Below, piece by piece: positions 7,937 through 13,715 of a stretch of DNA of 21,534 bases (position 1 is the stretch's first letter; each line of letters opens with the position of its first letter). A program made the position numbers and the translations under genes. The stretch comes from a virus: the IMG/VR virus record IMGVR_UViG_3300026130_000027, positions 1-21,534 of that record. The stretch is one strand, 5' to 3'. The notes under the pieces were generated by a model. The model had not been told where the DNA came from, made no database searches, and saw nothing but the letters and a program-made list of their open reading frames with translations.

Positions 7937-8235
7937 TAACCTAATGTTTCACTTTGTGCTAGCCCTGTCTCTGGTCCAGTAACTAAACTTCTACGCCCTG
8001 CTCTTTTTCCTGCTGTTGCTCTTAATGCTCCAGCTTGTCTTTTCATAGTCTTTTCTTCTTGTTTTGCAATAATAGCTTCTTGCTCCTCTTGCCTTTTTCT
8101 TTCATCACTTGCCATAGCTTTAGCTCTAGTCTCTGCCCTTCTTGCCGCTTCGTTTTGCTGTTGTGCTGAATACGCTGTTGCTCCAGCTCCTAAAACCGTC
8201 GCTCCTACTAATATCCCTGTTGCTATTGCTCCCAT
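7936..8235 (-). CDS. Small Gly/Ala-rich virion-like protein
   Basis: A 99-residue protein. Residues 2-22 are a Gly/Ala hydrophobic stretch (AIATGILVGATVLGAGATAY) that could cross a membrane. Residues 24-72 are highly charged and predicted helical or coiled coil (QQQNEAARRAETRAKAMASD and onward). The C-terminus has GRRSLVTGPETG, a motif I associate with short podovirus proteins encoded near the portal. A minor virion or DNA-ejection protein, or a holin-like protein, would fit, but none is shown. It overlaps the next gene start by one base (the fibre ATG at 7936), implying coupled translation. Confidence 0.5.
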   Translation of the reverse strand: MGAIATGILVGATVLGAGATAYSAQQQNEAARRAETRAKAMASDERKRQEEQEAIIAKQEEKTMKRQAGALRATAGKRAGRRSLVTGPETGLAQSETLG

Positions 8236-8236
8236 T

Positions 8237-8626
8237 TTATAATGATTTAATAAAGTTAGTAATGTTTTGATCTGTTTCTATATAACCGTTGTTAATTAAA
8301 TTTCTAGCTAAATTTTGGTTTTTAGTTGAACATAAAAGAAACTTTAATTTCTTTTCTTTAGCTTGTTTAAATACATGTGTCAATAGTTTGTCAATAAAAT
8401 TCTTTCTTAAATGTCTTGGTGCGTTAGGATTGACAATAAACCATTCAGTAAAGCCGATATTCCCGCTTACACAATGATATAAAGAAACCGCCCCTATTTT
8501 AATATTTTCTTCTACCAAAATATAAGTTGTATCAGGTAAACATTCCAAAGGTGGACAGTGCCATTTAAAGAATTTAAACCATTCTTTCATATCTTCAAAA
8601 TCTTCTTGTCTTAGTTGTATAATCAT
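8237..8626 (-). CDS. GNAT-like acyltransferase
   Basis: A 129-residue protein with the size and strand order of a GNAT-fold enzyme: a beta strand with YILVEENIKIGAVSLYH (about residues 35-51), FTEWFIVNPNAPRHLRKNFIDKLLTHVFKQAKE (about 59-91), which carries the V-x-P-x-x-R-x-x-x-x-x-x-L-L form of the acetyl-CoA-binding motif, and LLCSTKNQNLARNLINNGY (about 97-115), the usual end where N-x-x-A-x-x-x-x-x-x-x-G-(F/Y) occurs. GNAT-like genes beside the terminase are common in podoviruses, where the substrate is generally unknown. The Gly-rich part of the CoA loop is degenerate here, so activity is uncertain. The ATG overlaps the terminase stop. Confidence 0.65.
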   Translation of the reverse strand: MIIQLRQEDFEDMKEWFKFFKWHCPPLECLPDTTYILVEENIKIGAVSLYHCVSGNIGFTEWFIVNPNAPRHLRKNFIDKLLTHVFKQAKEKKLKFLLCSTKNQNLARNLINNGYIETDQNITNFIKSL

Positions 8627-10158
8627 TAATCAAAAGGGTTCCAATTAGCTTGAGCGAATACCTGTTGAGTATTGCCATATTTTTCTCTAAATACTTTATT
8701 AGGTATAGGATAGGCAAAGGTTAAAGCCAAAGCATCACCAAGATCTGGCGACTTTAAATATCTTTTTTTTATCTCATCTTTGCTTTCTAGCTTCAATCTT
8801 CCTTGGCTGTCAAAAGTATAGTTAGGAGCTATTAAATCACTATGTAAATTGTCATTATCTTCAATACTTACTTCATCTTTTACCCACTCTGCCATTTTGC
8901 CCCACATCTCAGACCTTTTATTAAAAAACCTTTCTGGCTCATCAGAGCGTTGACCGAAGTTTATAGCTACACAAACCTTACTATACCCTAATTCTTTAAG
9001 TCTGTCATAGATTCCTGCCCCTATTCCCCCAATATCTATAAAGATTTTTTCCGGGTGATAATGGTTTATTATTTGAATTATCCTGCCTACAACCTCCATT
9101 GTATCAAGTCCACTGTAAGATTCGTGTTTATACTGCACCCTACCATCTCTAAAGACAATAGCTGTTTTGTCTTTGCCTTTATAAGCTGGATCAACCCCAA
9201 CAACCAATTGATTGCCTTTATGTATATTCTTGGCTTTCCTAGCTCTAATTACAAATTCTGGCTGTATCAAACTATCATCAGAGCTTGTTTGAAAAGCTTC
9301 TGTTGCATTGCTTGGATATTCTTGTTTAAACTGCCATTCACCGCCTACAAAGTTATTGATCTTATTTCTACGCCAAGCGATTTGCTGATTATCAAGATTA
9401 TATTGTTGCTTGAAGTCAGCTTCATCTTGTGTTAGCTTGAAATCATCATCTATTTCTTTTCTATATTCATCTTGCCAGAACCAAGGAATAAATATCAATT
9501 GATAATCATTAAGATTGTGCATTGCATTAGTTGCCATTCTATGATATAGATTACCAATACCATTGGCAGTTGATTCTAGTATTATTTCCGTTCCTTTTTC
9601 ATCTGCTATTGTTTGCATAATACCAGTACTAATCTCATCTGCATTTTCCCAAAAAGCTACCTCCGAACCATGTAATAATTGTATTGTGTCAGACCTTCCA
9701 ACAGTTCCACCGCCTGCTGTTCCGATTGAATAACCGCTGTCTAATTCATCAAAATATAATTGATTTGCGTTGCTGATCCCAGTGTGTGGTTTAATGATTT
9801 CTGGCGCTTTGTCATGATACCTTTTGACTAGTTTATATAAGTTATCAGTTGCATCTTTTCTATGTGTCAGAATAAAACACTTACTACCCTTTCTTTGTAT
9901 GATTTGGTGATAAAATCTACCAGCAACATATGTTGAACAACCTTGTTGTCTACCTTTAAGAATAACTGCCCTAACTTTGCCAGTTAATCTTTTTTGTTCT
10001 TCTAGTTTTTCATGAATATATAATTGAGCCTTATTTAATTCAAAAGACTCTAATTGGCCGCTTTTAGTTCTTATGTTTAAACAATTCTTAGCAAAGAAAG
10101 GGAAATCAATATATAATTGTCTTAATTTCTCTTTTTGTTGATCTGTCAGTTCCATCAT
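8626..10158 (-). CDS. Terminase large subunit
   Basis: A 510-residue packaging motor with both domains recognisable. The ATPase domain has a variant Walker A, GRQQGCST (residues 69-76), a Walker B region LLHGSEVAFW (about 161-170, with the likely catalytic Glu 166 after the strand) and a coupling motif ESTANG (195-200). The nuclease domain has the three acidic positions expected for the RNase H fold: D323 in VVGVDPAYKGKDKTAIVF, D375 in IFIDIGGIGAGIYDRL and D475 in PDLGDALALTF. The enzyme translocates DNA into the procapsid through the portal and cuts concatemers. It overlaps the probable small subunit by 4 bases (ATGA), and the GNAT-like gene starts within its stop. Confidence 0.93.
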   Translation of the reverse strand: MMELTDQQKEKLRQLYIDFPFFAKNCLNIRTKSGQLESFELNKAQLYIHEKLEEQKRLTGKVRAVILKGRQQGCSTYVAGRFYHQIIQRKGSKCFILTHRKDATDNLYKLVKRYHDKAPEIIKPHTGISNANQLYFDELDSGYSIGTAGGGTVGRSDTIQLLHGSEVAFWENADEISTGIMQTIADEKGTEIILESTANGIGNLYHRMATNAMHNLNDYQLIFIPWFWQDEYRKEIDDDFKLTQDEADFKQQYNLDNQQIAWRRNKINNFVGGEWQFKQEYPSNATEAFQTSSDDSLIQPEFVIRARKAKNIHKGNQLVVGVDPAYKGKDKTAIVFRDGRVQYKHESYSGLDTMEVVGRIIQIINHYHPEKIFIDIGGIGAGIYDRLKELGYSKVCVAINFGQRSDEPERFFNKRSEMWGKMAEWVKDEVSIEDNDNLHSDLIAPNYTFDSQGRLKLESKDEIKKRYLKSPDLGDALALTFAYPIPNKVFREKYGNTQQVFAQANWNPFD

Positions 10159-10436
10159 TTTAAGCTATCTAAGAAATCACCAAGATTAATATTGTTTTGA
10201 ATATTAGTTTGATTACTATCTTTTTTATCACTCAAAAGTTCTCTTATCTCTTTTATAGCTTTTAGTTGTGTGTCTTCATTCTCAGCAGATAAAGCTAATT
10301 GATTTAGTTTGTTTAAAACATTGTCAATCTTATCACCAAAAAACTCCTTACTGTATTCTTGTATTCCTTTTTCTGCTAAATAATTACTAACATTCTTAGC
10401 AATATCTTGTTTGATTAACTCTTTTTTATCGCTCAT
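10155..10436 (-). CDS. Probable terminase small subunit
   Basis: A 93-residue charged, helical protein with no motif I can name securely. The call rests on position: its stop overlaps the start of the large terminase (ATGA), the normal place for the DNA-recognition subunit. A central helix-rich region (NVLNKLNQLALSAENEDTQLKAIKEIRELL, about residues 39-68) resembles the oligomerisation segment of small terminases, and the C-terminus NLGDFLDSLK is a plausible docking peptide for the large subunit. The helix-turn-helix protein just upstream could instead be, or contribute to, DNA recognition. It is smaller than most small subunits (usually 130-180 residues), so DNA binding may be split across the two genes. 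Confidence 0.5.
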   Translation of the reverse strand: MSDKKELIKQDIAKNVSNYLAEKGIQEYSKEFFGDKIDNVLNKLNQLALSAENEDTQLKAIKEIRELLSDKKDSNQTNIQNNINLGDFLDSLK

Positions 10437-10669
10437 TAGTGAATATCGATTATTTGCATTTTACGATCATATTCTTCTTTGAAAGCTCTTTGTAACTCTA
10501 CTAATATTTGACTAAATCTGTATTGTGGCGCCCTTCCCTTTTTTTCCCAATTTCTAATTTGAACAGTTGAAACACCAGCTAAATTGGCTAATTGAGTCTT
10601 ATTTATCTTTAAATTCTGCATTAATTGATATACTTTATCTATATCAACAAAATCACAATGTTTATTCAT
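10436..10669 (-). CDS. Helix-turn-helix DNA-binding protein
   Basis: A 77-residue protein with a clear helix-turn-helix at about residues 20-45: INKTQLANLAGVSTVQIRNW, followed by EKKGRAP, the usual XRE/Cro-type sequence with Q-L-A, G-V-S and I-R-N-W-E. The remaining C-terminus is a helix (FSQILVELQRAFKEEYDRK). It starts within the end of the PEGA lipoprotein gene and its stop overlaps the start of the next gene by one base (TAATG). Two roles are plausible: a regulator of the late operon, acting at the divergent region, or part of the packaging-site recognition complex given the adjacent terminase genes. The sequence does not decide between them. Confidence 0.7.
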   Translation of the reverse strand: MNKHCDFVDIDKVYQLMQNLKINKTQLANLAGVSTVQIRNWEKKGRAPQYRFSQILVELQRAFKEEYDRKMQIIDIH

Positions 10670-11102
10670 TATTTCTTTTATATGCTTTGTTTAAATCTTC
10701 TAGTAAAGAGTTAGACTGCATTTTAATATTATATGATTGATTAGCTTTTTCGCTGTCTAATTCAATAAAATATCTGTCTTTTTCTAGTGTCCAAGCTCCA
10801 CCAGTGTATAAATCTATCAAGAAAAATGGAGGGATTAACAAATCAAGTAAAGCTAAATCACTAAATTTATTCTCTATTATTATAGATGTATCATTATAAC
10901 CATCTTTTTTTAATCTTACTGCTAAATCTTTTCTTCTTTCTGCTTCAAAAACAACTGGTGCTTTTCCAATATATTTATCATCTATTATTACTTTTGCACC
11001 TGCTGGCTCACTATTAATTGTTATTTTCTCCTTTGAACCATTGATAACACTAGCACAACCACCCAAAAACAAAAAAACTCCTGTCAAAAATCCTATTTTC
11101 AT
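10662..11102 (-). CDS. PEGA-domain lipoprotein
   Basis: A 146-residue predicted lipoprotein. A short signal peptide ends in a lipobox LGGC (residues 13-16, Cys 16 acylated), so the mature protein would be membrane-anchored in the envelope of a Gram-negative host. A PEGA domain follows: ITINSEPAGAKVIIDDKYIG and KAPVVF (about residues 28-53). A hydrophobic patch LALLDLLIPPFFLIDLYTGG (about 81-100) and a charged helical C-terminus complete it. The start has a clear ribosome-binding site (AAGGG before the ATG). Position in the packaging operon is unusual; superinfection exclusion, envelope modification or a lysis-related role are possible, none shown. It overlaps the helix-turn-helix gene by 8 bases. 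Confidence 0.75.
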   Translation of the reverse strand: MKIGFLTGVFLFLGGCASVINGSKEKITINSEPAGAKVIIDDKYIGKAPVVFEAERRKDLAVRLKKDGYNDTSIIIENKFSDLALLDLLIPPFFLIDLYTGGAWTLEKDRYFIELDSEKANQSYNIKMQSNSLLEDLNKAYKRNNE

Positions 11103-11141
11103 TTTTTACCCTTTTTTATTAACCCAGACCCATATGTTACA

Positions 11142-11402
11142 CTAAATCTCATCTAAAGCTTTATTATAATCTTTCAACAATAAACTATAATCATGTAACA
11201 ATCCAAGTCTTCTAAACATTAAAATAGTATTCTCATTCAATAAATATCTTGATCTAACATAATCCAGCTGTTTTTTAGCTTTTTTCTTATCATCTTTGGC
11301 TAAATTCACCATTTTTTTTAAAAAATCTCTCATTTTCAGCTCAAACTTAGTCAATTGCACTCTAAATTTCTCAAGTTGATCTTCTTGACTTACAATAATC
11401 AT
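11142..11402 (-). CDS. Unknown 86-residue helical protein, first gene of the virion operon
   Basis: A Lys/Leu-rich, probably all-helical protein of 86 residues (QLEKFRVQLTKFELKMRDFL, then a basic KDDKKKAKKQL region). No family is recognised. It is the first gene of the leftward operon, separated from the PEGA lipoprotein gene by 39 bases. The ATG at 11402 lacks a Shine-Dalgarno; a downstream Met within the frame (residue 24 or 31) is an alternative start. Its position as promoter-proximal gene could fit a regulator or an early-expressed host-interaction protein, but this is only positional reasoning. Confidence 0.55.
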   Translation of the reverse strand: MIIVSQEDQLEKFRVQLTKFELKMRDFLKKMVNLAKDDKKKAKKQLDYVRSRYLLNENTILMFRRLGLLHDYSLLLKDYNKALDEI

Positions 11403-11526
11403 AAAAAAAAAGAGTAAAAAAAAATGTGATTGTTGTTTTGAGTCAACTTGTAAGATTTTCTTACTAGTTGCTAGTTTAGAGATTTACTTTTGACCGCTCG
11501 CGCCAATTGCTCGCTAATGTCAAAAG

Positions 11527-11557
11527 ATTATACGCTTTCAGCGGGACACTCTTGCAA
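11527..11557 (-). promoter_or_regulatory. Weak candidate promoter for the virion operon
   Basis: On the minus strand TTGCAA (11557-11552) is followed after 19 bases by a perfect TATAAT (11532-11527). The spacing is longer than ideal. The predicted start falls at about 11520, inside the inverted repeat TTTTGAC/GTCAAAA (11488-11525), which would then act as an operator at the transcription start. It is the only full TATAAT on the minus strand between the hairpin at 11671 and the first gene. Confidence 0.3.
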
Positions 11558-11661
11558 ATTCTAGTGTAGCATCCCTGCTAGCGCTTACCCCCAAACCCCC
11601 AAATTTCTGGGTTTTGTCAAGTCTTTTTTTTTTAATTTATTTTGTCAATAGTTTTTTTTAT

Positions 11662-11700
11662 AAAAAAAAATCCTCTTGCAATTGGCAGACTGCAAGAGGA
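11662..11700 (-). terminator. Intrinsic terminator on the minus strand, upstream of the virion operon
   Basis: A perfect 10-base-pair stem, TCCTCTTGCA with TGCAAGAGGA, and a 10-base loop, followed on the minus strand by nine T residues (11670-11662). This is the best intrinsic terminator in the window. On the plus strand the stem is followed by AAGGAAG, so it does not act in that direction. It would stop any leftward transcript starting near 11725 after about 60 nucleotides, before reaching the first virion gene. Confidence 0.7.
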
Positions 11701-11731
11701 AAGGAAGTAAATAAATGTGTATTTAAAAAAA

Positions 11732-11760
11732 TATAATCAATATTTTGTTTATTTTGTCAA
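11732..11760 (-). promoter_or_regulatory. Candidate leftward promoter
   Basis: A perfect TTGACA (11760-11755) is followed after 17 bases by ATTATA (11737-11732), with TATATT two bases further on. A transcript from here would start near 11725 and meet the terminator at 11700-11662 almost at once. That implies either a short RNA or an attenuated (antiterminator-dependent) late promoter. Confidence 0.5.
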
Positions 11761-11859
11761 TAACTTTTTTATTTATCATCTTACCAACGCCAGCAATATG
11801 ATCTCAACTCTTGATTTATCTAGCTTGAAAAATAATTTAAAAATAATTGTAATTTTTTG

Positions 11860-11888
11860 TTGACAAATAAAATCATTGGTGCAATACT
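11860..11888 (+). promoter_or_regulatory. Early rightward promoter
   Basis: TTGACA at 11860-11865, a 17-base spacer, then AATACT at 11883-11888. This is the best plus-strand sigma-70-type promoter before the first early gene, placing the start at about 11895 and leaving a 40-base A/T-rich leader before the ATG at 11936. Confidence 0.6.
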
Positions 11889-11935
11889 GAGTTTATCACA
11901 CAAACAAACAATATCAATTAAATATTATAAATACT

Positions 11936-12310
11936 ATGACTAACCAAGAAAAAAATAGACAAGATTATCAAGTTTTAAATAACTTAGCAAAACAAGCTAG
12001 AGAATTAAAAGATTTAGCTATTATGCGAGCAAGCCCATTAGAAGCAGTTACTTTAATGGAAAAGCCCTTAAACTTTTTTATTAAATCAATCTACAATCTA
12101 CAAAATAAGGAATTAGACACTTTTCTTGGCTGGAAAAAGAAAGGCTACAAAGTAAAAAAAGGTGAAAAAGGTTATTTATTCTTTAGTACGCCCAAAACTT
12201 TCAAAAAAGAAATTGAAAACACAAAAGGCGAAAAAGAGCAAATAAAGTTTAATAGATTTTGTAAATGCTTTTTATTCTCAATCGACCAAGTCGAACAAAC
12301 AAAACATTAA
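11936..12310 (+). CDS. ArdC-like N-terminal (ssDNA-binding) domain protein, probable antirestriction
   Basis: A 124-residue protein, first gene of the early arm. Residues about 80-121 contain LDTFLGWKKKGYKVKKGEKG followed by a beta strand (YLFF), a variable loop and a strand ending FLFSIDQVE. This order (W-x-x-x-G-x-x-V-x-K-G-E-K, then F-x-x-x-Q-V-E) is that of the ArdC N-terminal single-stranded-DNA-binding domain found in plasmid antirestriction proteins. The C-terminal peptidase-like domain of full ArdC is absent. Being transcribed first fits a job of protecting incoming DNA from host defence, as other phages do with their first genes; the role is inferred. It has no Shine-Dalgarno, only the A-rich leader ending AAATACT. 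Confidence 0.6.
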   Translation: MTNQEKNRQDYQVLNNLAKQARELKDLAIMRASPLEAVTLMEKPLNFFIKSIYNLQNKELDTFLGWKKKGYKVKKGEKGYLFFSTPKTFKKEIENTKGEKEQIKFNRFCKCFLFSIDQVEQTKH

Positions 12311-12358
12311 TCAAAATCAACATCACAAAGCCCGCAATATTAATTAAATACTATAACA

Positions 12359-12505
12359 ATGACAATATTAAAACAATCAATCATCGCAATCTTATTTTTC
12401 TTAATCTTTGCTACAACTATCATAAAAGGTTTTAGCTATGCAAGCAATCACTGCAAGCAAGCTACTAACAATAGCCAAGATTACAGATCTTGTTTGGGAA
12501 TATAA
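12359..12505 (+). CDS. Small single-pass membrane or secreted protein (48 residues)
   Basis: A 48-residue frame I read by hand. Residues 5-25 are hydrophobic (QSIIAILFFLIFATTIIKGF) and could be a membrane anchor or an uncleaved signal; the rest is short and polar with two Cys. Its leader (AATATTAATTAAATACTATAAC before the ATG, cut here to the key part TTAAATACTATAAC) nearly copies that of the ArdC-like gene, which supports its being translated. The next gene starts 10 bases after its stop. Function unknown; phage membrane peptides of this size often act on the host envelope or exclude other phages, but nothing here shows that. Confidence 0.5.
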   Translation: MTILKQSIIAILFFLIFATTIIKGFSYASNHCKQATNNSQDYRSCLGI

Positions 12506-12515
12506 TTTAATAAAA

Positions 12516-12686
12516 ATGACAACATACACAACCAAAAAAGGCGATAAATCTAAAATATTAAGCTTCAGGCTTGATGTTGAAGTTATTCGCAAACTTAACA
12601 AACTTAAAAAACATTACAAATATCTAACAGTTAAGGGCATTATTGCTAAACTGATTGAAGATGATTATAGCAACTTAAATAAATAA
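12516..12686 (+). CDS. Ribbon-helix-helix DNA-binding protein
   Basis: A 56-residue protein. I chose the ATG at 12516 rather than an upstream in-frame ATG at 12438, because the latter overlaps the preceding small gene and the shorter form has the normal RHH layout. A basic N-terminus leads to the strand KILSFRLDVEV, then two helices IRKLNKLKKHYK and TVKGIIAKLIEDDY, as in Arc/CopG-type repressors. Such proteins bind DNA as dimers or larger oligomers and often regulate their own operons, or pair with toxins; no toxin gene is recognised next to it. A second RHH gene sits at 21348. Confidence 0.65.
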   Translation: MTTYTTKKGDKSKILSFRLDVEVIRKLNKLKKHYKYLTVKGIIAKLIEDDYSNLNK

Positions 12687-12691
12687 ATAAT

Positions 12692-12991
12692 ATGAAATAT
12701 AAGAAAATAATAAACTCAAATAAAGAAGATTTAGAAAAAAAATATCCGTGGCTTAAAGATGCAGATTTCCGAAATGCAATTATTTGTGATAAAGGGCCAT
12801 ATATAACTTGGGAAAATGGTACTTGGAAAGGTGGCACTTGGAAAGATGGTATTTGGAAAGATGGTATTTGGGAATATGGTATTTGGAAAGATGGTATTTG
12901 GGAAGGTGGTCAAATGTGGAACAACTTAGATCAAGAATATCAAGAAGTTACACAAAAAGAAAATAATAAATTTTTTAAACTAAACAAATAA
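12692..12991 (+). CDS. Trp-rich pentapeptide-repeat protein
   Basis: A 99-residue protein with three parts: a charged N-terminus (about 38 residues, with PWLKDADFRNAI), seven perfect-length units of the pattern [T/I]-W-[K/E]-x-G at residues 39-73, and a charged Gln/Glu/Lys-rich C-terminus. The unit matches no classic pentapeptide repeat (A-[D/N]-L-x-x), but a regular five-residue period with Trp and Gly could form a beta-solenoid-like or stacked-strand rod. The gene begins 6 bases after the RHH stop. Function unknown. The protein call is strong because the repeats stay in frame and are followed by a normal stop. Confidence 0.7.
   Translation: MKYKKIINSNKEDLEKKYPWLKDADFRNAIICDKGPYITWENGTWKGGTWKDGIWKDGIWEYGIWKDGIWEGGQMWNNLDQEYQEVTQKENNKFFKLNK
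12806..12910 (+). repeat. Seven tandem 15-base coding repeats
   Basis: Seven consecutive 15-base units of the form ATTTGGAAAGATGGT with a few changes, encoding TWENG, TWKGG, TWKDG, IWKDG, IWEYG, IWKDG and IWEGG. Two units (12851-12865 and 12881-12895) are identical. Near identity at the DNA level points to recent expansion or contraction by slippage or recombination. Confidence 0.9.
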
Positions 12992-12996
12992 ATACT

Positions 12997-13359
12997 ATGA
13001 TAAATTCATTTGATACAAACATAAAAGAAACGCCTTGTAAATTCAAAATAAAAGCTACTGGCGAGGTAGTTGAAGGATTTAAAATGCAATCAAGCGACAA
13101 CTCTATTAACTATTTAGTTAATGACAAAAATTACACTCATTTTATTTCTGAAGAAGTTGAAGAAATAGATACTTCTAGAATTGATACAATGACTGATTGT
13201 ACTTATTCAATCATCGACCCCAAAACAAAAAAAATAATTCAAGAAATAAACGAAGGGGGTTTTGAAGTTAAATATAAAGATGGTGAGGTTGATTATTGTC
13301 AAGAGGGAACATTGAACTTTGTTCCACAAGATCAAGTGATTGATGTTGTTTATAAATAG
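12997..13359 (+). CDS. Unknown acidic 120-residue protein
   Basis: A 120-residue protein rich in Asp, Glu and Thr with beta-strand-like segments (CKFKIKATGEVVEGF, then INYLVNDKNYTHFISEEVEEI, and FEVKYKDGEVDYCQEGTLNF). The pattern suggests a small beta-barrel domain, possibly an SH3-like or DNA-mimic fold, but I recognise no family. The start is preceded by the recurrent AAATACT leader (AAATAAATACTATG). It lies in the accessory block of the early arm, so an effect on the host is likely by position only. Confidence 0.55.
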   Translation: MINSFDTNIKETPCKFKIKATGEVVEGFKMQSSDNSINYLVNDKNYTHFISEEVEEIDTSRIDTMTDCTYSIIDPKTKKIIQEINEGGFEVKYKDGEVDYCQEGTLNFVPQDQVIDVVYK

Positions 13360-13423
13360 AAAACGATCAATCTTCATTGCTAGAGCTTATAAGGCTTTAG
13401 CTGATAATAACTTAATTAAATAA
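13343..13423 (+). CDS. Possible 26-residue basic peptide overlapping the preceding gene
   Basis: An ATG inside the end of the preceding gene opens a short frame that ends at 13423 (LFINRKRSIFIARAYKALAD forms most of it). It is basic and helix-prone. Support is only that it fills the interval before the next frame and overlaps as coupled genes do; no ribosome-binding site is seen. It may be chance. Confidence 0.22.
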   Translation: MLFINRKRSIFIARAYKALADNNLIK

Positions 13424-13428
13424 ACAAA

Positions 13429-13497
13429 ATGACAACTTTCGCTTTTATCTATTTTGGAGTGCTACTAACTGGCGCAATAATAGCAACAATATTTTAA
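13429..13497 (+). CDS. Possible 22-residue membrane peptide
   Basis: A frame of 22 codons, nearly all hydrophobic (FAFIYFGVLLTGAIIATIF after MTT), just long enough for one membrane-spanning helix. It follows the same AAATAAACAAA leader style as its neighbours and ends 4 bases before the next gene. Phage-encoded single-helix peptides of this size exist, but a frame this short can arise by chance in AT-rich DNA. Confidence 0.35.
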   Translation: MTTFAFIYFGVLLTGAIIATIF

Positions 13498-13501
13498 AAA
13501 A

Positions 13502-13714
13502 ATGAAAATTTATAAACATTTAGCTTTAGCTAAAAAAGAAATAAAAGAAAAAAAATTATATGGATTTGATCTAATCAATATATTTTACGACACTTTTGAC
13601 GCAATAATAACAAGCTATATTCAAGATAATAAAGTTATTAATATTGCAGATTGTCAAAAGAAACAAGACAGACTTGAAAATATCTTAATAAACAGACTTA
13701 ATTTATATCAATAA
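13502..13714 (+). CDS. Unknown 70-residue protein
   Basis: A 70-residue Lys/Ile-rich protein, probably helical (ALAKKEIKEKKLYGFDLINIFY, then FDAIITSYIQ and a C-terminal DRLENILINRL helix). No family recognised and no cysteine cluster, membrane segment or DNA-binding motif. The stop is one base before the next ATG, so the two are likely translated together. Confidence 0.5.
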   Translation: MKIYKHLALAKKEIKEKKLYGFDLINIFYDTFDAIITSYIQDNKVINIADCQKKQDRLENILINRLNLYQ

Positions 13715-13715
13715 T

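Larger units (their letters stand above)
11641..11775 (-). repeat. Repeated TATTGACAAAATAAA elements
   Basis: Read on the minus strand, TATTGACAAAATAAA occurs exactly at 11650-11636 and 11762-11748, each preceded by a run of A with one C or G (about 24 bases of near identity). A third related TTGACAAAA lies at 11620-11612, and the plus-strand promoter at 11860 contains TTGACAAATAAAA. They could be repeated -35 boxes or binding sites for one regulator. Confidence 0.55.
11403..11935. other. Divergent control region between the two arms (533 bases, no gene)
   Basis: No convincing gene lies here. The stretch holds outward-facing promoter candidates on both strands, a terminator-like hairpin, repeated TATTGACAAAATAAA motifs and several further inverted repeats: CAAC-tt-GTAAG-atttt-CTTAC-ta-GTTG (11444-11470), TTTTGAC/GTCAAAA (11488-11494 with 11519-11525), ACACT/AGTGT (11546-11550 with 11563-11567) and AAACCC/GGGTTT (11593-11598 with 11609-11614). 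The part from 11490 to 11615 is markedly richer in G and C than the rest of the window. A packaging site or an operator cluster would fit; neither can be shown from sequence. Confidence 0.6.

Noticed and set aside
9055-9435. Plus-strand frame of 126 codons opposite the large terminase
   Set aside because: Lies across the conserved nuclease and linker region of the terminase; shadow.
11593-11632. AAACCC/GGGTTT stem followed by a T-run, considered as a plus-strand terminator
   Set aside because: The T-run begins 9 bases after a 6-base-pair stem and no plus-strand gene lies upstream to terminate; recorded only as part of the control region.
12806-12910. Tandem repeats considered as a CRISPR array
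   Set aside because: Units are 15 bases with no spacers and are in frame within a gene.
12731-12913. Minus-strand frame with repeated FPNTI units
   Set aside because: Exact complement of the Trp-rich repeats; the plus-strand frame has the in-context start, neighbours and stop.
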